From the NCBI GenBank assembly GCA_028282095.1, contig JANQIP010000159.1, positions 17,263-81,262 of the forward strand: DNA of 64,000 nt. Reading direction: 5' to 3'. Below the pieces are notes generated by a model that was not told where the DNA came from, ran no database searches, and saw only the letters and a program-made list of their open reading frames with translations. Each line of letters opens with the position of its first letter. Position 1 is the stretch's first letter. The position numbers were made by a program, and so were the translations under genes. Below, one piece after another: positions 1-10,198 of this stretch. This stretch comes from Xanthobacteraceae bacterium (GTDB lineage Bacteria; Pseudomonadota; Alphaproteobacteria; Rhizobiales; Xanthobacteraceae).

Positions 1-104
1 GTGCCGCCACCCGGCGCATTGAACCAGTAGACGAACAGGAATCCCCCTACGATCACCGCCAGCGTGAACAGCCCGACCAGGATGTAATTCGCTTTTGTTT
101 CCAT
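1..104 (-). CDS. mlaD: MlaD/MCE-domain lipid transport protein, N-terminus only (runs off window)
   Basis: Reverse strand reads METKANYILVGLFTLAVIVGGFLFVYWFNAPGGG, an N-terminal TM typical of MCE proteins, directly downstream of mlaF. Confidence 0.75.
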   Translation of the reverse strand, partial: METKANYILVGLFTLAVIVGGFLFVYWFNAPGGG

Positions 105-122
105 GCGATTGGCCTTGTCGCT

Positions 123-905
123 TCAAGCAATTTCGGCGGCGTCGATCGCACGCGAACGCTTGCCCCGAAAATAGGCCTTCACCCACGGATGGTCCGACGC
201 CAGCATCGCCGCAATCGGTCCCACGGTGATCACCTTGCGATCCGCCAGCACCGCGATCCGGTCGCAAACCGAATGCAAGCTGTCGAGATCGTGGGTTACC
301 ATGAAAACGGTTAATCCTAAAGTTTGTTGTAACGTCTTAATCAGGAGGTCGAACTCACCCGCTCCGATCGGGTCGAGCCCGGAGGTCGGTTCGTCCAGAA
401 AGACGATGTCGGGATCGAGCGCGAGCGCGCGCGCGAGCGCCACTCGCTTGACCATGCCGCCCGACAATTCCGACGGGTATTTGTCGCGGACGTCGGGCGA
501 AAGTCCCACCATTTCAAGCTTGGCCACCGCGATCTCGTCCATCAGCCTCCGTGACAGGCGCAGATGCTCACGCATCGGGAACTGCACGTTCTGCCGCGCC
601 GTCAGCGAAGAGAACAGCGCCCCCTGCTGAAACAGTACGCCCCAGCGCCGTTCGATCGCGCGCAGGCCCTGCTCGCTCAACCCGTCGAGGTCGGCCCCGA
701 AGACCGCGATCCGACCGGCCCGCCGCGGCAAAAGGCCGATGATGGTTCGCATCAAGACCGATTTTCCGCCGCCTGACGCGCCGACACAGCCGAGGATTTC
801 CCCCCGCAATACATCGAGCGAAACGCGGTCGAGCACCACCGTCTCGCCGAAGCCGACGACGAGGTCACGCACACCGATCACCGCCTCGTTGCCAAGCACC
901 GCCAT
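123..905 (-). CDS. mlaF: ABC transporter ATP-binding protein, Mla/MCE lipid transport
   Basis: Walker A GASGGGKS, signature LSGGM, Walker B DIVFLDEPTSGLDP; adjacent to the MlaE permease. Confidence 0.9.
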   Translation of the reverse strand: MAVLGNEAVIGVRDLVVGFGETVVLDRVSLDVLRGEILGCVGASGGGKSVLMRTIIGLLPRRAGRIAVFGADLDGLSEQGLRAIERRWGVLFQQGALFSSLTARQNVQFPMREHLRLSRRLMDEIAVAKLEMVGLSPDVRDKYPSELSGGMVKRVALARALALDPDIVFLDEPTSGLDPIGAGEFDLLIKTLQQTLGLTVFMVTHDLDSLHSVCDRIAVLADRKVITVGPIAAMLASDHPWVKAYFRGKRSRAIDAAEIA

Positions 906-907
906 AC

Positions 908-2176
908 CTACATCCCAATTGCGGCGAAAAACACGGCGAACAGGCCGTCGATCACGATCACGAGGAAGATCGATTTGACCACCGAAGCGGTGGTGTGCAG
1001 TCCGAGCGACTCGGCGCTGCCCTTCACATTCAGCCCCTCGACACAGGCGACAATGCCGATGATGAGGGCGATGAACGGCGCCTTGACCATGCCGACCACA
1101 AAGTCGTCGAGCTCAATCGCATCGCGCAGCCGCGACAAGAAGATCTCCGGGCCGATGCCGGCATAAGCCCAACTGACCAGCGCTGCCCCGAACAGCGCCG
1201 CCATCGATCCGATGAAGGTGAGGATCGGCAGGGCGATGACGAGCGCGACGACCCGCGGCAGGATGAGGATTTTCAGCGGATCGAACCCCATCGTGCGCAG
1301 GGCGTCGATCTCTTCGCGCATCTTCATCGAGCCGAGCTCGGCGGTATAGGCGCTGCCCGAGCGTCCCGCCACCATCATCGCGACCATGACGACGCCCATC
1401 TCACGCAGCACCAGGATACCGACCATGTCGACGACATAGATCTCGATGCCGAACCTGCGGAAATGAAAAATGCCCTGTTGCGCGATGATGCAGCCGAGCA
1501 CGAAGGTGATCAGCAAGATGATCGGCGTCGCACGCCAACCGACGCGGTCGAGATGGTGCACCATCGAGGTGAACCGGAATGTCCAGGGCCGGATGACGCA
1601 ACGCATCCCCGCGATGGCGAGCGCCCCGAGCATCTGCACGATCATGACGAAGTCACGTCCGATGCCGAACGCAGTGCGCCGGATGGCGGCAATCGCGGTC
1701 GCCAATCTACCCTGGCGCGCAGCGGCGACCTTACCCAGGTTGATCCGGCCCGCTTCGCCGACAAGGTCGCGGTAGCGTTCGGGCAGGTCGACCACCCTCG
1801 CCTCTCGCCCGGCGGCGGCAAAGCCGCGGACCAGTCGTTCGAGCAACCACGCCCCGTAGGTATCGAGCCGCTCCACCCGTGCCATATTGATATCGACCGC
1901 GGCGGCATCACGCGCACGCTTGAGTGCCGCGTCGACCAGCCGTTCGAGATCACCGGCGCGATCGGCAGTCCACGAGCCGCCGGCCGTCAGCGCCAATTGC
2001 CGGCCGCTGACTTTGAACTCGAGCAAAGCGTCTTTTGCGGTGCGCTTCGCGCTGCTCAAGCGGCTCGCGCTCCCACCGGCTTGCGCAACACGATCTGCCA
2101 GGATTCTCGACATGGTTGGATACTTGACTCCTGCGCGCTGCCCTGTCGAGGTCCCTTTAGAACTCGGATTTTGCAC
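908..2176 (-). CDS. mlaE: MlaE family ABC transporter permease with N-terminal STAS-like domain
   Basis: MlaE signatures (REMGVVMVAMMVAGRSGSAYTAELGSMKMREEIDALRTMGFDP); start codon uncertain. Confidence 0.9.
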   Translation of the reverse strand: MQNPSSKGTSTGQRAGVKYPTMSRILADRVAQAGGSASRLSSAKRTAKDALLEFKVSGRQLALTAGGSWTADRAGDLERLVDAALKRARDAAAVDINMARVERLDTYGAWLLERLVRGFAAAGREARVVDLPERYRDLVGEAGRINLGKVAAARQGRLATAIAAIRRTAFGIGRDFVMIVQMLGALAIAGMRCVIRPWTFRFTSMVHHLDRVGWRATPIILLITFVLGCIIAQQGIFHFRRFGIEIYVVDMVGILVLREMGVVMVAMMVAGRSGSAYTAELGSMKMREEIDALRTMGFDPLKILILPRVVALVIALPILTFIGSMAALFGAALVSWAYAGIGPEIFLSRLRDAIELDDFVVGMVKAPFIALIIGIVACVEGLNVKGSAESLGLHTTASVVKSIFLVIVIDGLFAVFFAAIGM

Positions 2177-2331
2177 CGCTTGCTTCAGGTTGATTCAACC
2201 GCGCTCTCTTTCTCTTTTTTTGGTCGCATGATCTTGTCCGAAAAGTCTGCCAACTTTTCGGGATCATGCTGGTCTCTTTGTCTGGTCGCATGATCTTGTC
2301 CGAAAAGTCTGCCAGCTTTTCGGGATCATGC
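2173..2331. repeat. Family A composite repeat, A palindrome in two tandem copies (2226-2269, 2288-2331)
   Basis: GCATGATCTTGTCCGAAAAGTCTGCCAACTTTTCGGGATCATGC twice, preceded by an IR1-like segment. Confidence 0.9.
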
Positions 2332-2335
2332 TCTA

Positions 2336-3379
2336 ATGCCTGTTCGCCTATCCGTTACCGCCGAATGCTGGCCGATCGCCGGCTCCTTCACCATCAGCCG
2401 CGGCACCAAGGCCGAAGCCCGTGTCGTCGTCGTCACGCTTGCCGACGGCTCCTATAGCGGGCGCGGCGAATGTGCGCCCTATGCCCGTTATGGCGAGACG
2501 GTGGAAGGGGTGATGCGATCAATCCGGTCTCTTGCATCCGACATGCGACAAGAAGACTCGTCGCGGGACATGAGACCGGAATACCGATTGGATGATATCG
2601 CCCTCCCCGACGAGTTCGATCGCATGCGCCTTGGCGCGGTGCTGCCGGCAGGAGCGGCCCGCAATGCGCTCGACTGCGCCATGTGGGACCTCGAGGCCAA
2701 GCGCAGCAGCCGGCCGGTGCACGATTTGGCAGGACTCGGGCCGCCGCATCCGCTGACCACCGCCTATACGATCTCGCTCGCGGCGCCCGAGACGATGGCC
2801 GCCGCCGCTGCGGCAGCGCGGGCACGGCCTTTACTCAAGGTCAAGCTCGGCGCGCCGAATGACCGCCAGCGTATCGCCGCGGTGCGCAAGGCCGCACCCG
2901 ACAGCATGCTCATCGTCGATGCCAATGAAGGCTGGAGCGCGGCAAGCCTCAAGGACAATCTTTCAGCCTGCGCCGATGCCGGCGTGCGCCTGATCGAGCA
3001 GCCGCTGCCCGCCGCAGACGATGGCGTGCTCGCCGACATCGCCCATCCAATCCCGATCTGCGCCGATGAAAGCGTGCACGACCGCGCTTGCCTCGCCGCG
3101 CTGCGCGGACGCTATGACGCCGTCAACATCAAGCTCGACAAGACAGGTGGACTGACGGAGGCGCTCGCGGTCGCCACTGCCGCGCGCAAACTCGGATTTG
3201 CGATCATGGTCGGCAGCATGGTTTCGACCTCGCTCGCGATCGCGCCCGCGCTGCTGATCGCGCAGGATGCAGACTATGTCGACCTCGACGGGCCGCTCCT
3301 GCTCGCGCGCGACCGCGCGGATGGTCTTGTCTTCGACGGCAGCATCGTGCATCCCGCTTCGCCCGCTCTGTGGGGCTGA
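2336..3379 (+). CDS. dgcA: Enolase-superfamily dipeptide epimerase / N-acyl-amino-acid racemase (DgcA-like)
   Basis: Enolase superfamily motifs KVKLGAP, IVDANEGW, ICADESVHD, INIKLDKTGGL-like. Confidence 0.8.
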   Translation: MPVRLSVTAECWPIAGSFTISRGTKAEARVVVVTLADGSYSGRGECAPYARYGETVEGVMRSIRSLASDMRQEDSSRDMRPEYRLDDIALPDEFDRMRLGAVLPAGAARNALDCAMWDLEAKRSSRPVHDLAGLGPPHPLTTAYTISLAAPETMAAAAAAARARPLLKVKLGAPNDRQRIAAVRKAAPDSMLIVDANEGWSAASLKDNLSACADAGVRLIEQPLPAADDGVLADIAHPIPICADESVHDRACLAALRGRYDAVNIKLDKTGGLTEALAVATAARKLGFAIMVGSMVSTSLAIAPALLIAQDADYVDLDGPLLLARDRADGLVFDGSIVHPASPALWG

Positions 3380-3440
3380 CGGAATAGTATGGATGCCCAT
3401 TTTCTATCGGAGGAAAGCACGGGAGGTAATGTGGATGATC

Positions 3441-3609
3441 CGTTCGTCCCGCGCAAAGCGGAGACCCAGAATCGCTGAAAAAACTGGTTTCCCGCTTGCG
3501 CGGGAATGAACGGAGGAGCGGCGTGGATGATGATCCGTTCGTTCCCGCGAAAGCGGGGACCCAGAATCATTGGAAAAACTGGTTTCCCGCTTGCGCGGGA
3601 ATGAAACGG
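3441..3609. repeat. Family D repeat, two tandem copies
   Basis: CGTTCGTCCCGCG..AAAACTGGTTTCCCGCTTGCGCGGGAATGAACGG at 3441-3513 and 3536-3609, with a third partial start near 3630. Confidence 0.85.
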
Positions 3610-3712
3610 AGGAGCGGCGTGAATGATGATCCGTTCGTCCCAGGGATTCTTCTGCGGAACGGCGAGCGGGCGATCCTCAACCTCCCCGTCGCGATAGTCT
3701 CTTTCTTTTGTC

Positions 3713-3878
3713 GCATGATCTTGGCCGAAAAGTCTGCCAGCTTTTCGGGATCATGCTCCAGTGTTCCTTACCTGACGGTCCGACCCCGGACCGTCAGGTA
3801 AGGAACACCAGCTAATCCGATGCTTTGTGATGCGGCATCAACACAATGAGACGAGCCCAAGCGTCGGTGCCGCATCAC
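3713..3878. repeat. Composite repeat A (3713-3756) + C (3761-3808) + B (3827-3878)
   Basis: Three distinct palindromes in series; C = GTGTTCCTTACCTGACGGTCCG..CGGACCGTCAGGTAAGGAACAC; B = GTGATGCGGCATCAACACAATGAGACGAGCCCAAGCGTCGGTGCCGCATCAC. Confidence 0.9.
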
Positions 3879-4123
3879 TAGGCATTGGCGGTCTCTGTGC
3901 GGCGATTGCCAAGGAAGTACAAAGCCAGTGGAGCAAAAGGCCCGACCAAGACCGCGATCCAGACCCAAACTGCGACCGAGCGATCGCGTTTCCTGGCCAT
4001 ATGGCCGGCAAACAGCATGGAAGCCAGGGTCACCAATAATGCAAGCACCAGAGCCATTTGGCCTCTCCCATGCCTATCGGAAAGAACGTAGGAACTCAAG
4101 GCAGAGACCGCTATCTGCGTCAA
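3878..4123 (-). CDS. Small membrane protein, unknown function
   Basis: 81 aa with two hydrophobic segments (MALVLALLVTLASMLFAG, VAVWVWIAVLVGPFAPLALYFLG). Confidence 0.5.
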   Translation of the reverse strand: MTQIAVSALSSYVLSDRHGRGQMALVLALLVTLASMLFAGHMARKRDRSVAVWVWIAVLVGPFAPLALYFLGNRRTETANA

Positions 4124-4208
4124 GGGCAGGAATTTTCAAACTGAGATCCTCCCGGATTCCCGCTTACGTGCGCGGGAGTGAATGGAGGACTCAATGGCCG
4201 ACATGATC

Positions 4209-4282
4209 CGTTCGTCCCCGCGCGAAGCGGGGACCCAGAATCGCTGGAAAAACTGGTTTCCCGCTTGCGCGGGAATGAACGG
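4209..4282. repeat. Family D repeat
   Basis: CGTTCGTCCCCGCGCGAAGCGGGGACCCAGAATCGCTGGAAAAACTGGTTTCCCGCTTGCGCGGGAATGAACGG. Confidence 0.85.
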
Positions 4283-4298
4283 AATTCGGATCGGCCGA

Positions 4299-5465
4299 TC
4301 ATCCGGCCCCCCATCGGCGCGCGCCGAGAACGATCGCGCCGGCGATGGCCGCGGAAACCGCCATCGCAAGATAGGCATAGGTCCCGACCGCTTCGACAAG
4401 CACGCCGGCGAGACTCATCTCCACCGCCAACACGATCGCAACCACCACGGAATAGTCGCCTTGGGCGGTCGCGCCCTGCCGATCGGCGCCGAGGGATGCG
4501 AGCGCATGCATCGCGCCGAGATGGGTGGCGCCGAACGATAGCGCGTGCAGGCATTGCAGCAATGGCAGCATCAGCGCCGGCGGATCGAAAGCCATGGCCG
4601 CCCAGCGCACGATCGCGCCGAGCGCGCCCAATCCGATCAGATCGAGCGGACGCAGCCATGCCATGACCCGGCCGGAGACGGCGAACAGCGCGATCTCGGC
4701 GGCAACGCCGATCGCCCACAACGCCCCGATGGTCGGCCCCTGAAGACCCTTCGCCGCCCATTGCAGGCTGGAAAAGCCGTAATAGACCGCGTGACTCGCC
4801 TGAATGAGGCTTGCCGCCACCACCACGGCGATGAATGAACGCGACCGCCACAGCGAGGTCGCAGCGCCTTGAGGCTCGCTCGTTTCGGGGCGCCTCGCCG
4901 GGAGGGGCAAGAGCAAGCTCGCGCTCAGTGCCGTCGCCGCAAACAAGGCGACCATGGGCCAGATCATCTGTCCGGCGCCCAGGCGCTCAAGCAGGAAACC
5001 GCCGCCGAGATTGGCGGCGATGAATGTCACCGAGCCCCACAGCCGCACCCGGCCATAACCGCCCGCCCGTGCCGCAAGCCCGCGCAGCGCATAGGCGTCG
5101 GCAAGCGGCAGCATCAGCGCCTGCGGCAGCGCCGAGATCGCATAAGCGACGAGAATCGCCGCGAATCCATCGCCGAACGCAACGAAGACGAACGTGGCGC
5201 ATGCGACCCAGGCCGCGGCGACCAGCGGTCCCTTCGACCAGCCGAATCGGTCCGCCATCCGCGTCGCGACGGGAACGATCACCGGCCGCACGACCATCGC
5301 TGCCGCAAGAACAAGCCCGATTTCATTGGAATCGAGCCCCTTGGCGCCGAGCCACACCGGGAAGTACGGCAGTTGCGTGCCGGCAAGGGCGAACATCGCC
5401 CCGTAGAGCACCGCCATACGCCAGGCAAAGCCCTCGCCGCGCAAATTCGGTCGGTCAGACGCCAT
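4299..5465 (-). CDS. MFS transporter (MFS_1-like / 3-phenylpropionate permease-like)
   Basis: 12-TM-like hydrophobic pattern; start chosen at MASDRPNLRGEG. Confidence 0.75.
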   Translation of the reverse strand: MASDRPNLRGEGFAWRMAVLYGAMFALAGTQLPYFPVWLGAKGLDSNEIGLVLAAAMVVRPVIVPVATRMADRFGWSKGPLVAAAWVACATFVFVAFGDGFAAILVAYAISALPQALMLPLADAYALRGLAARAGGYGRVRLWGSVTFIAANLGGGFLLERLGAGQMIWPMVALFAATALSASLLLPLPARRPETSEPQGAATSLWRSRSFIAVVVAASLIQASHAVYYGFSSLQWAAKGLQGPTIGALWAIGVAAEIALFAVSGRVMAWLRPLDLIGLGALGAIVRWAAMAFDPPALMLPLLQCLHALSFGATHLGAMHALASLGADRQGATAQGDYSVVVAIVLAVEMSLAGVLVEAVGTYAYLAMAVSAAIAGAIVLGARRWGAG

Positions 5466-5760
5466 GTATGAATTACATTTCTCGGGAGATTTCCGTTCCG
5501 GCCGGGCCGGGATGCGCCTATCCATCCTTGGAGATGGCATCTCCCTGGCGGATGGATTTCCACCCCTCAATTGTGTCGAAGGGCCGACTTTGCCGGAAAA
5601 TGCTCCAAGTTTTCGATTCGTGTTGTAGTTTGGAGCGTGCTTGCTTCAGCTCGAATCAATCGCGCGCTCTGGGTCTTTGTTCGGTCGCATGATCGTATCC
5701 AAGAACACCTTTCAGCCTTTCGGGATCATGCTGCTTTAGGCTCGATCGAACGGGTTTGCC

Positions 5761-7125
5761 ATGTCCGACGCGTCCTCGCTTCCTGCGACAACGCCTCAAT
5801 CCTCGGAGCCGGTGTCCACCGAGACCGACTACAGACAGATCATCGATGCGCTGATGCAGACGCAGCGCGGGCGCCGGTTTTTGGCCGAACACGCCCGCCG
5901 CTGCCGGCAAACGCAACAGGCCGACCTGCTCGCTGCGCTCGTGCGGCTCGAGCGCGCGATCGCGATCGACCGCGAACCGCCGCCGGGAGTGGCGAAGCTG
6001 CGCTCTGATCTCGGTGCGCTCGCACAAGCGGTCGAGAGCGTTCGCACCGAGGTCGCGGCGCTTCGGCCGGCGGCCCCACCCCATCGACTGCGCCCGCAGG
6101 ACGAAGAGATACTGCAATTATTACGCGAACAAAGCACGCGGCTCGACGCGCTCGCGGAAATCTGGACACGGGCAGAGAAACCGGCCCCGCACGCGCCGGT
6201 GAACGCGCCGCAGCCCGCAGTCGAGACCGGCGATTCGAACGGCGATTCCGGGAGTGACGCGAAGGAGCTGCGCGAAGAGGCTGCGGTCCCAGCGCAGAAC
6301 GGCTTTGCGGACGGTCCAGCCGGCGAGCCTTACAGGACCGAAACACCGGCTTCGGACCTGTTGAGACAAACACCGATCTTCGATCTTGCTTTCGGGTCCA
6401 GGACGGCGGCGACGGAGCCCGCGGCCGGCGCGATCGCCGCATCTGAAGAGATCGCCGAAGCGGCTGAGCACCCGTGGCCGGGCGAGCCCGCGGCATCCCT
6501 TGCAATCGTGCGCGACACGATCGAGCACGCCCGCGAGGAGCCGGGCTCCTCGCTGGACCGTCATCCGGAAGACAAGGACGGTCTCCCTGATCCCACGGCA
6601 TCCCTTGCAATCGTGCGCGATACGATCGAGCACGCCAGCGAGGAGCTGGGCTCCTCGCTGGACCGTCATCCGGAAGACAAGGACGATCTCCCTGATCCCG
6701 CGGCATCCCTTGCAATCGTGCGCGACACGATCGAGCAAGCCGGCGAGGAGCCGGGCGAATCGTTAGATTATTGCCCGGCGACGTCGGAACCGGTCCGTCT
6801 CACAGAATCCGATCGATTGAAGACAACCGAAGCGGCCTGCAATTCTGCGGAAACCGCTTTCGCTCCGGACGGTCACCTCTCCGATCCCGAGCCGCAATTG
6901 CCTGCACGAGAAGTCGCGGCCGCCGACACTCCGGCGGCGGGCATCATGGCTGATCCGCCATCGGCCACGCTCACGGCTGAGTCCCCATCGGGCTCGGTCG
7001 CGGACGAGGCGCCATCCGCCTCGGTCGTGGCTTGCGATTCGCCTGCCGCTGTCGCAGCCGCGGGTGACCCGCTTGCTCCCCTCTATGCACTCAGCGAGGA
7101 GGAGAGGATCGCGCTCTTCACCTGA
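5761..7125 (+). CDS. Hypothetical protein with conserved-looking ends and a low-complexity, tandem-repeat centre
   Basis: N-term DYRQIIDALMQTQRGRRFLAEHARRCRQTQQADLLAALVRLE; three 35-aa repeats; C-term ALSEEERIALFT. Confidence 0.75.
   Translation: MSDASSLPATTPQSSEPVSTETDYRQIIDALMQTQRGRRFLAEHARRCRQTQQADLLAALVRLERAIAIDREPPPGVAKLRSDLGALAQAVESVRTEVAALRPAAPPHRLRPQDEEILQLLREQSTRLDALAEIWTRAEKPAPHAPVNAPQPAVETGDSNGDSGSDAKELREEAAVPAQNGFADGPAGEPYRTETPASDLLRQTPIFDLAFGSRTAATEPAAGAIAASEEIAEAAEHPWPGEPAASLAIVRDTIEHAREEPGSSLDRHPEDKDGLPDPTASLAIVRDTIEHASEELGSSLDRHPEDKDDLPDPAASLAIVRDTIEQAGEEPGESLDYCPATSEPVRLTESDRLKTTEAACNSAETAFAPDGHLSDPEPQLPAREVAAADTPAAGIMADPPSATLTAESPSGSVADEAPSASVVACDSPAAVAAAGDPLAPLYALSEEERIALFT
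6491..6800 (+). repeat. In-frame tandem repeat, 105-bp unit, about three copies
   Basis: CGGCATCCCTTGCAATCGTGCGCGA recurs at 6491, 6596 and 6701. Confidence 0.9.
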
Positions 7126-7176
7126 GGTCCGTTGTCCTCTCGGATGAAGGCGAATTTGCTGCCTTCGGTAGAGCGC

Positions 7177-8178
7177 TCACGCTACCAATCGGGTGAAAAG
7201 GTCGGCGTCCACATTGCCGCCGGAGAGCACCGCGACCGCGACCCGGCCATCCAAGGCGATCTTGCCGGTCAGGAACGCGGCGAGCGCAACCGCGCCGCCC
7301 GGCTCGACCACGAGCTTGAGTTCGTGGAACGCGAAGGCGACCGCGCGGGCGATGTCGTTCTCGCTCGCAGCGACGCCCTGTCCCACCAGCGTGCGGTTGA
7401 TCTCGAAGGTAAGCTCACCGGGCGACGGCGACATCAGCACATCGCAGATCGAGCCCGTGGTCTGCGCGTTGCACTCGCGCTTGCCGCTTTGGAATGAGCG
7501 GGCGTGATCGTCGAAGCCCGCGGGCTCGGCGGTATAGATCTGCGCCGACGGCACCTGCGCCTTGACGGCGAGCGCGATGCCGGCGGCAAGCCCCCCGCCC
7601 GAGGCATTGACCACCACCACATCGGGCGCGAGCCCGCCCGCCGCAAGATCCTCGACGATCTCCCGTCCGGTCGTTCCCTGACCGGCGATCACCATCGGAT
7701 CGTCGTAAGGCGGCACGATCTCGGCCCGCCTTTGCGCAGCGATCTCGCGGGCGATCGCTCCGCGGTCCCCGCGGCCGCGATCGTGGAGCACGAGTTCGGC
7801 GCCGAGCGCCGCGGTGCGGGCGATCTTGCCTGCCGGCGCGTCGCGCGGCATCACGATCACCGCGGGCATGCCGAGAAGCGCGGCCGCCGCCGCAACGCCT
7901 TGCGCGTGATTGCCTGACGAATAGGCGACAACCCCGCTCGCTCGACGCGCCAGCGCCATGGTGCTGAGCTTGTTGTAGGCGCCGCGGAACTTGAACGAGC
8001 CGGTCCGCTGCAACACCTCGGCCTTGAGAAACACCTGGCCGCCGGCGAGTTCGTCGAGCACCGGGGATGAGACCAGCGGTGTGCGCATGGCAACGCCGGC
8101 GAGCCGATCGGCCGCCTTGTCCACATCGGCCGCGGTCGGCAAAGCGCGCGCGGGTCCAGCGGCATTGGAGCTGGTCAT
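7177..8178 (-). CDS. Threonine/serine dehydratase (PLP-dependent, fold type II)
   Basis: KAEVLQRTGSFKFRGAYNKL PLP-lysine motif; YSSGNHAQGVA; SGGGLAAGIALA. Confidence 0.85.
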   Translation of the reverse strand: MTSSNAAGPARALPTAADVDKAADRLAGVAMRTPLVSSPVLDELAGGQVFLKAEVLQRTGSFKFRGAYNKLSTMALARRASGVVAYSSGNHAQGVAAAAALLGMPAVIVMPRDAPAGKIARTAALGAELVLHDRGRGDRGAIAREIAAQRRAEIVPPYDDPMVIAGQGTTGREIVEDLAAGGLAPDVVVVNASGGGLAAGIALAVKAQVPSAQIYTAEPAGFDDHARSFQSGKRECNAQTTGSICDVLMSPSPGELTFEINRTLVGQGVAASENDIARAVAFAFHELKLVVEPGGAVALAAFLTGKIALDGRVAVAVLSGGNVDADLFTRLVA

Positions 8179-8457
8179 AGCGTGAGCCTATCGCATGATC
8201 CCGAAAAATTGCAGATTTTTCGGATGCGATCTTGCGATCAAACAAACAGGCGATAGAGCGCCACTGATTGAACCTGAAGAAACCGCTTGCCGGAGCGTTC
8301 ATGGACCCGAAGAGGTCCAACCCCTCGAGCGAGACCGAGAATCCTCGATCGAGTCATTAATTCGAAATCACATGTAGTTCAGATAATTATCTGACTCTCA
8401 ATGAAAAACTATGCCGCCGGGAAGTCTCCACTCTGCGTCCGGCCAGCCGACCGCCGC

Positions 8458-9165
8458 TCACGCGGCGCCAGACCGCTCGTCGGCAAGGCGGCGGAAGCGC
8501 ACCAAGGTATAGAGGCCGAAAGGCTTGATCGGACGGCGTTCGATCAACTCGGCGCCGCCATGGCTGCGCGCCCAGGCGGCAAGCCGGGCAAACGGAAATT
8601 CTGGCCTGAGCCCGAGGGCGCGCGAGGGCCGCGCAAACCAGCGCTCGATCGCCGCCTTCACGCCTGTCTCCGAATAGAGATGATTGACGAGGATGATCTC
8701 GCCGCCCGGTCGGACCACGCGCGCGCATTCTGTCAGGACACGCTCGGGCTCGGCCACCAGCGTGATGACGAATTGCGCGACCACACAATCAAACATCCGA
8801 TCCGAAAAGGCGAGATTCTCCGCATCCATCACCATGACGGATTTCACATGCGGAAATTGGCCGCTCATGAGCCGCGTCTGTGCCTTCGCCACCATCGGCT
8901 GCGACAGATCGATTCCGACGATCTCGGTCGTCTCGTCGTAATCGGAAAAGGACAAGCCCGTCCCCACCCCGACTTCCAGGATGCGTCCTCCAACGTCGCG
9001 GGCGGCAGCCGCGGCGGCGCGCCGCCCGTTCTCGAAGATGGGCCCGCAGATCGCATCATAAAGGGGTGCCCAGCGTGCGTAGGCCTTTTCAATCACAGCG
9101 CGGGAGGGATCGGGTTCGTCGTGCGTACGCAACGGTTTAGGCATGGTACTCCCAGGAGCGCCCAT
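8458..9165 (-). CDS. pmtA: Class I SAM-dependent methyltransferase, PmtA-like phospholipid N-methyltransferase
   Basis: YARWAPLYDAICGPIFENGR..ILEVGVGTGLSFSDY..VGIDLSQPM. Confidence 0.75.
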   Translation of the reverse strand: MGAPGSTMPKPLRTHDEPDPSRAVIEKAYARWAPLYDAICGPIFENGRRAAAAAARDVGGRILEVGVGTGLSFSDYDETTEIVGIDLSQPMVAKAQTRLMSGQFPHVKSVMVMDAENLAFSDRMFDCVVAQFVITLVAEPERVLTECARVVRPGGEIILVNHLYSETGVKAAIERWFARPSRALGLRPEFPFARLAAWARSHGGAELIERRPIKPFGLYTLVRFRRLADERSGAA

Positions 9166-9199
9166 TCACAGGATTGGAGGAGGACGTGCGGATATTGGA

Positions 9200-9997
9200 T
9201 CAGGCCGCCTGGGCGGCGACGGTCGCCGGCTCACGCTCGCCCACGTGCTCGGTGCTGGTCCAGGTGATGATCTCGAAACGTCCGTCATAGTGCTCGACGA
9301 TCGCAGTGCAGCTCTCTACCCAATCGCCGCAATTGAGGTAATGCACACCGAAGGAATGATGCATCGTAGCGTGATGGATGTGGCCGCAGATCACGCCGTC
9401 GGCGTCGTGGCGCTCGGCCTCGGCGGCGAGCGTCTTCTCGAAATCGCCGATGTAATTGACGGCGTTTTTTACCTTTAATTTCGCCCATTTGGACAGCGAC
9501 CAGTAACCGAACCCAAGACGGCGCCGGATGCCGTTAAACACGCGATTAACGATGATCGACAATTCATACGCCTTATCGCCGAGAAGGGCAAGCCAACGCG
9601 CCTGTGTAACGATTAGGTCAAACTGATCGCCATGAACGACGAGATAGCGCTTTCCTGTCGCGGTGACATGGATGGCATATTCGGCCACTTCAATGCCGCC
9701 GAAATGGCCGTAATAGTCGCGCAGGAACTCGTCGTGATTGCCGGGCACATAGACTATTCGCGCTCCCTTGCGGCCCTTGCGCAAGATCTTCTGCACGACG
9801 TCGTTATGCTCTTGTGGCCAATACCAGCTCGACTTGAGATGCCAGCCGTCGACGATATCGCCGACCAGATAGATCTCGTCGGCTTCATGCACGCGCAGGA
9901 AATCGAGCAGCCGGTCGGCTTGGCATCCACGGGTGCCGAGATGCACGTCGGAGATGAAGAGCGTCCGGAAATTCTGTGTTCCGGTGTTGACTGTCAC
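9200..9997 (-). CDS. UDP-2,3-diacylglucosamine diphosphatase-like metallophosphoesterase
   Basis: ISDVHLGTRG, YLVGDIVDGW, PGNHDEFLRD, CGHIHHA. Confidence 0.8.
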   Translation of the reverse strand: MTVNTGTQNFRTLFISDVHLGTRGCQADRLLDFLRVHEADEIYLVGDIVDGWHLKSSWYWPQEHNDVVQKILRKGRKGARIVYVPGNHDEFLRDYYGHFGGIEVAEYAIHVTATGKRYLVVHGDQFDLIVTQARWLALLGDKAYELSIIVNRVFNGIRRRLGFGYWSLSKWAKLKVKNAVNYIGDFEKTLAAEAERHDADGVICGHIHHATMHHSFGVHYLNCGDWVESCTAIVEHYDGRFEIITWTSTEHVGEREPATVAAQAA

Positions 9998-10198
9998 GCC
10001 CGGTCCCCTTCCCCAAATTGCTATTTGGGCGTATTTGCCAGACTCGCATAACGTTTAAATGACGATGGTTCCGCAAACAACGATTCATTCACCCTGCGGG
10101 GGACAATCCGCAAAATACCGCATGAAACGGCAGCGCCGGATCGCGCCGAGACCGGTGTTGTCATCCCGCTGTCATCCCCACATTGTAGTCGCCCGCCG

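Noticed and set aside
995-2293. 432-aa plus-strand ORF
   Set aside because: Antisense to mlaE, low-complexity D/R/H-rich composition typical of GC-rich shadow ORFs
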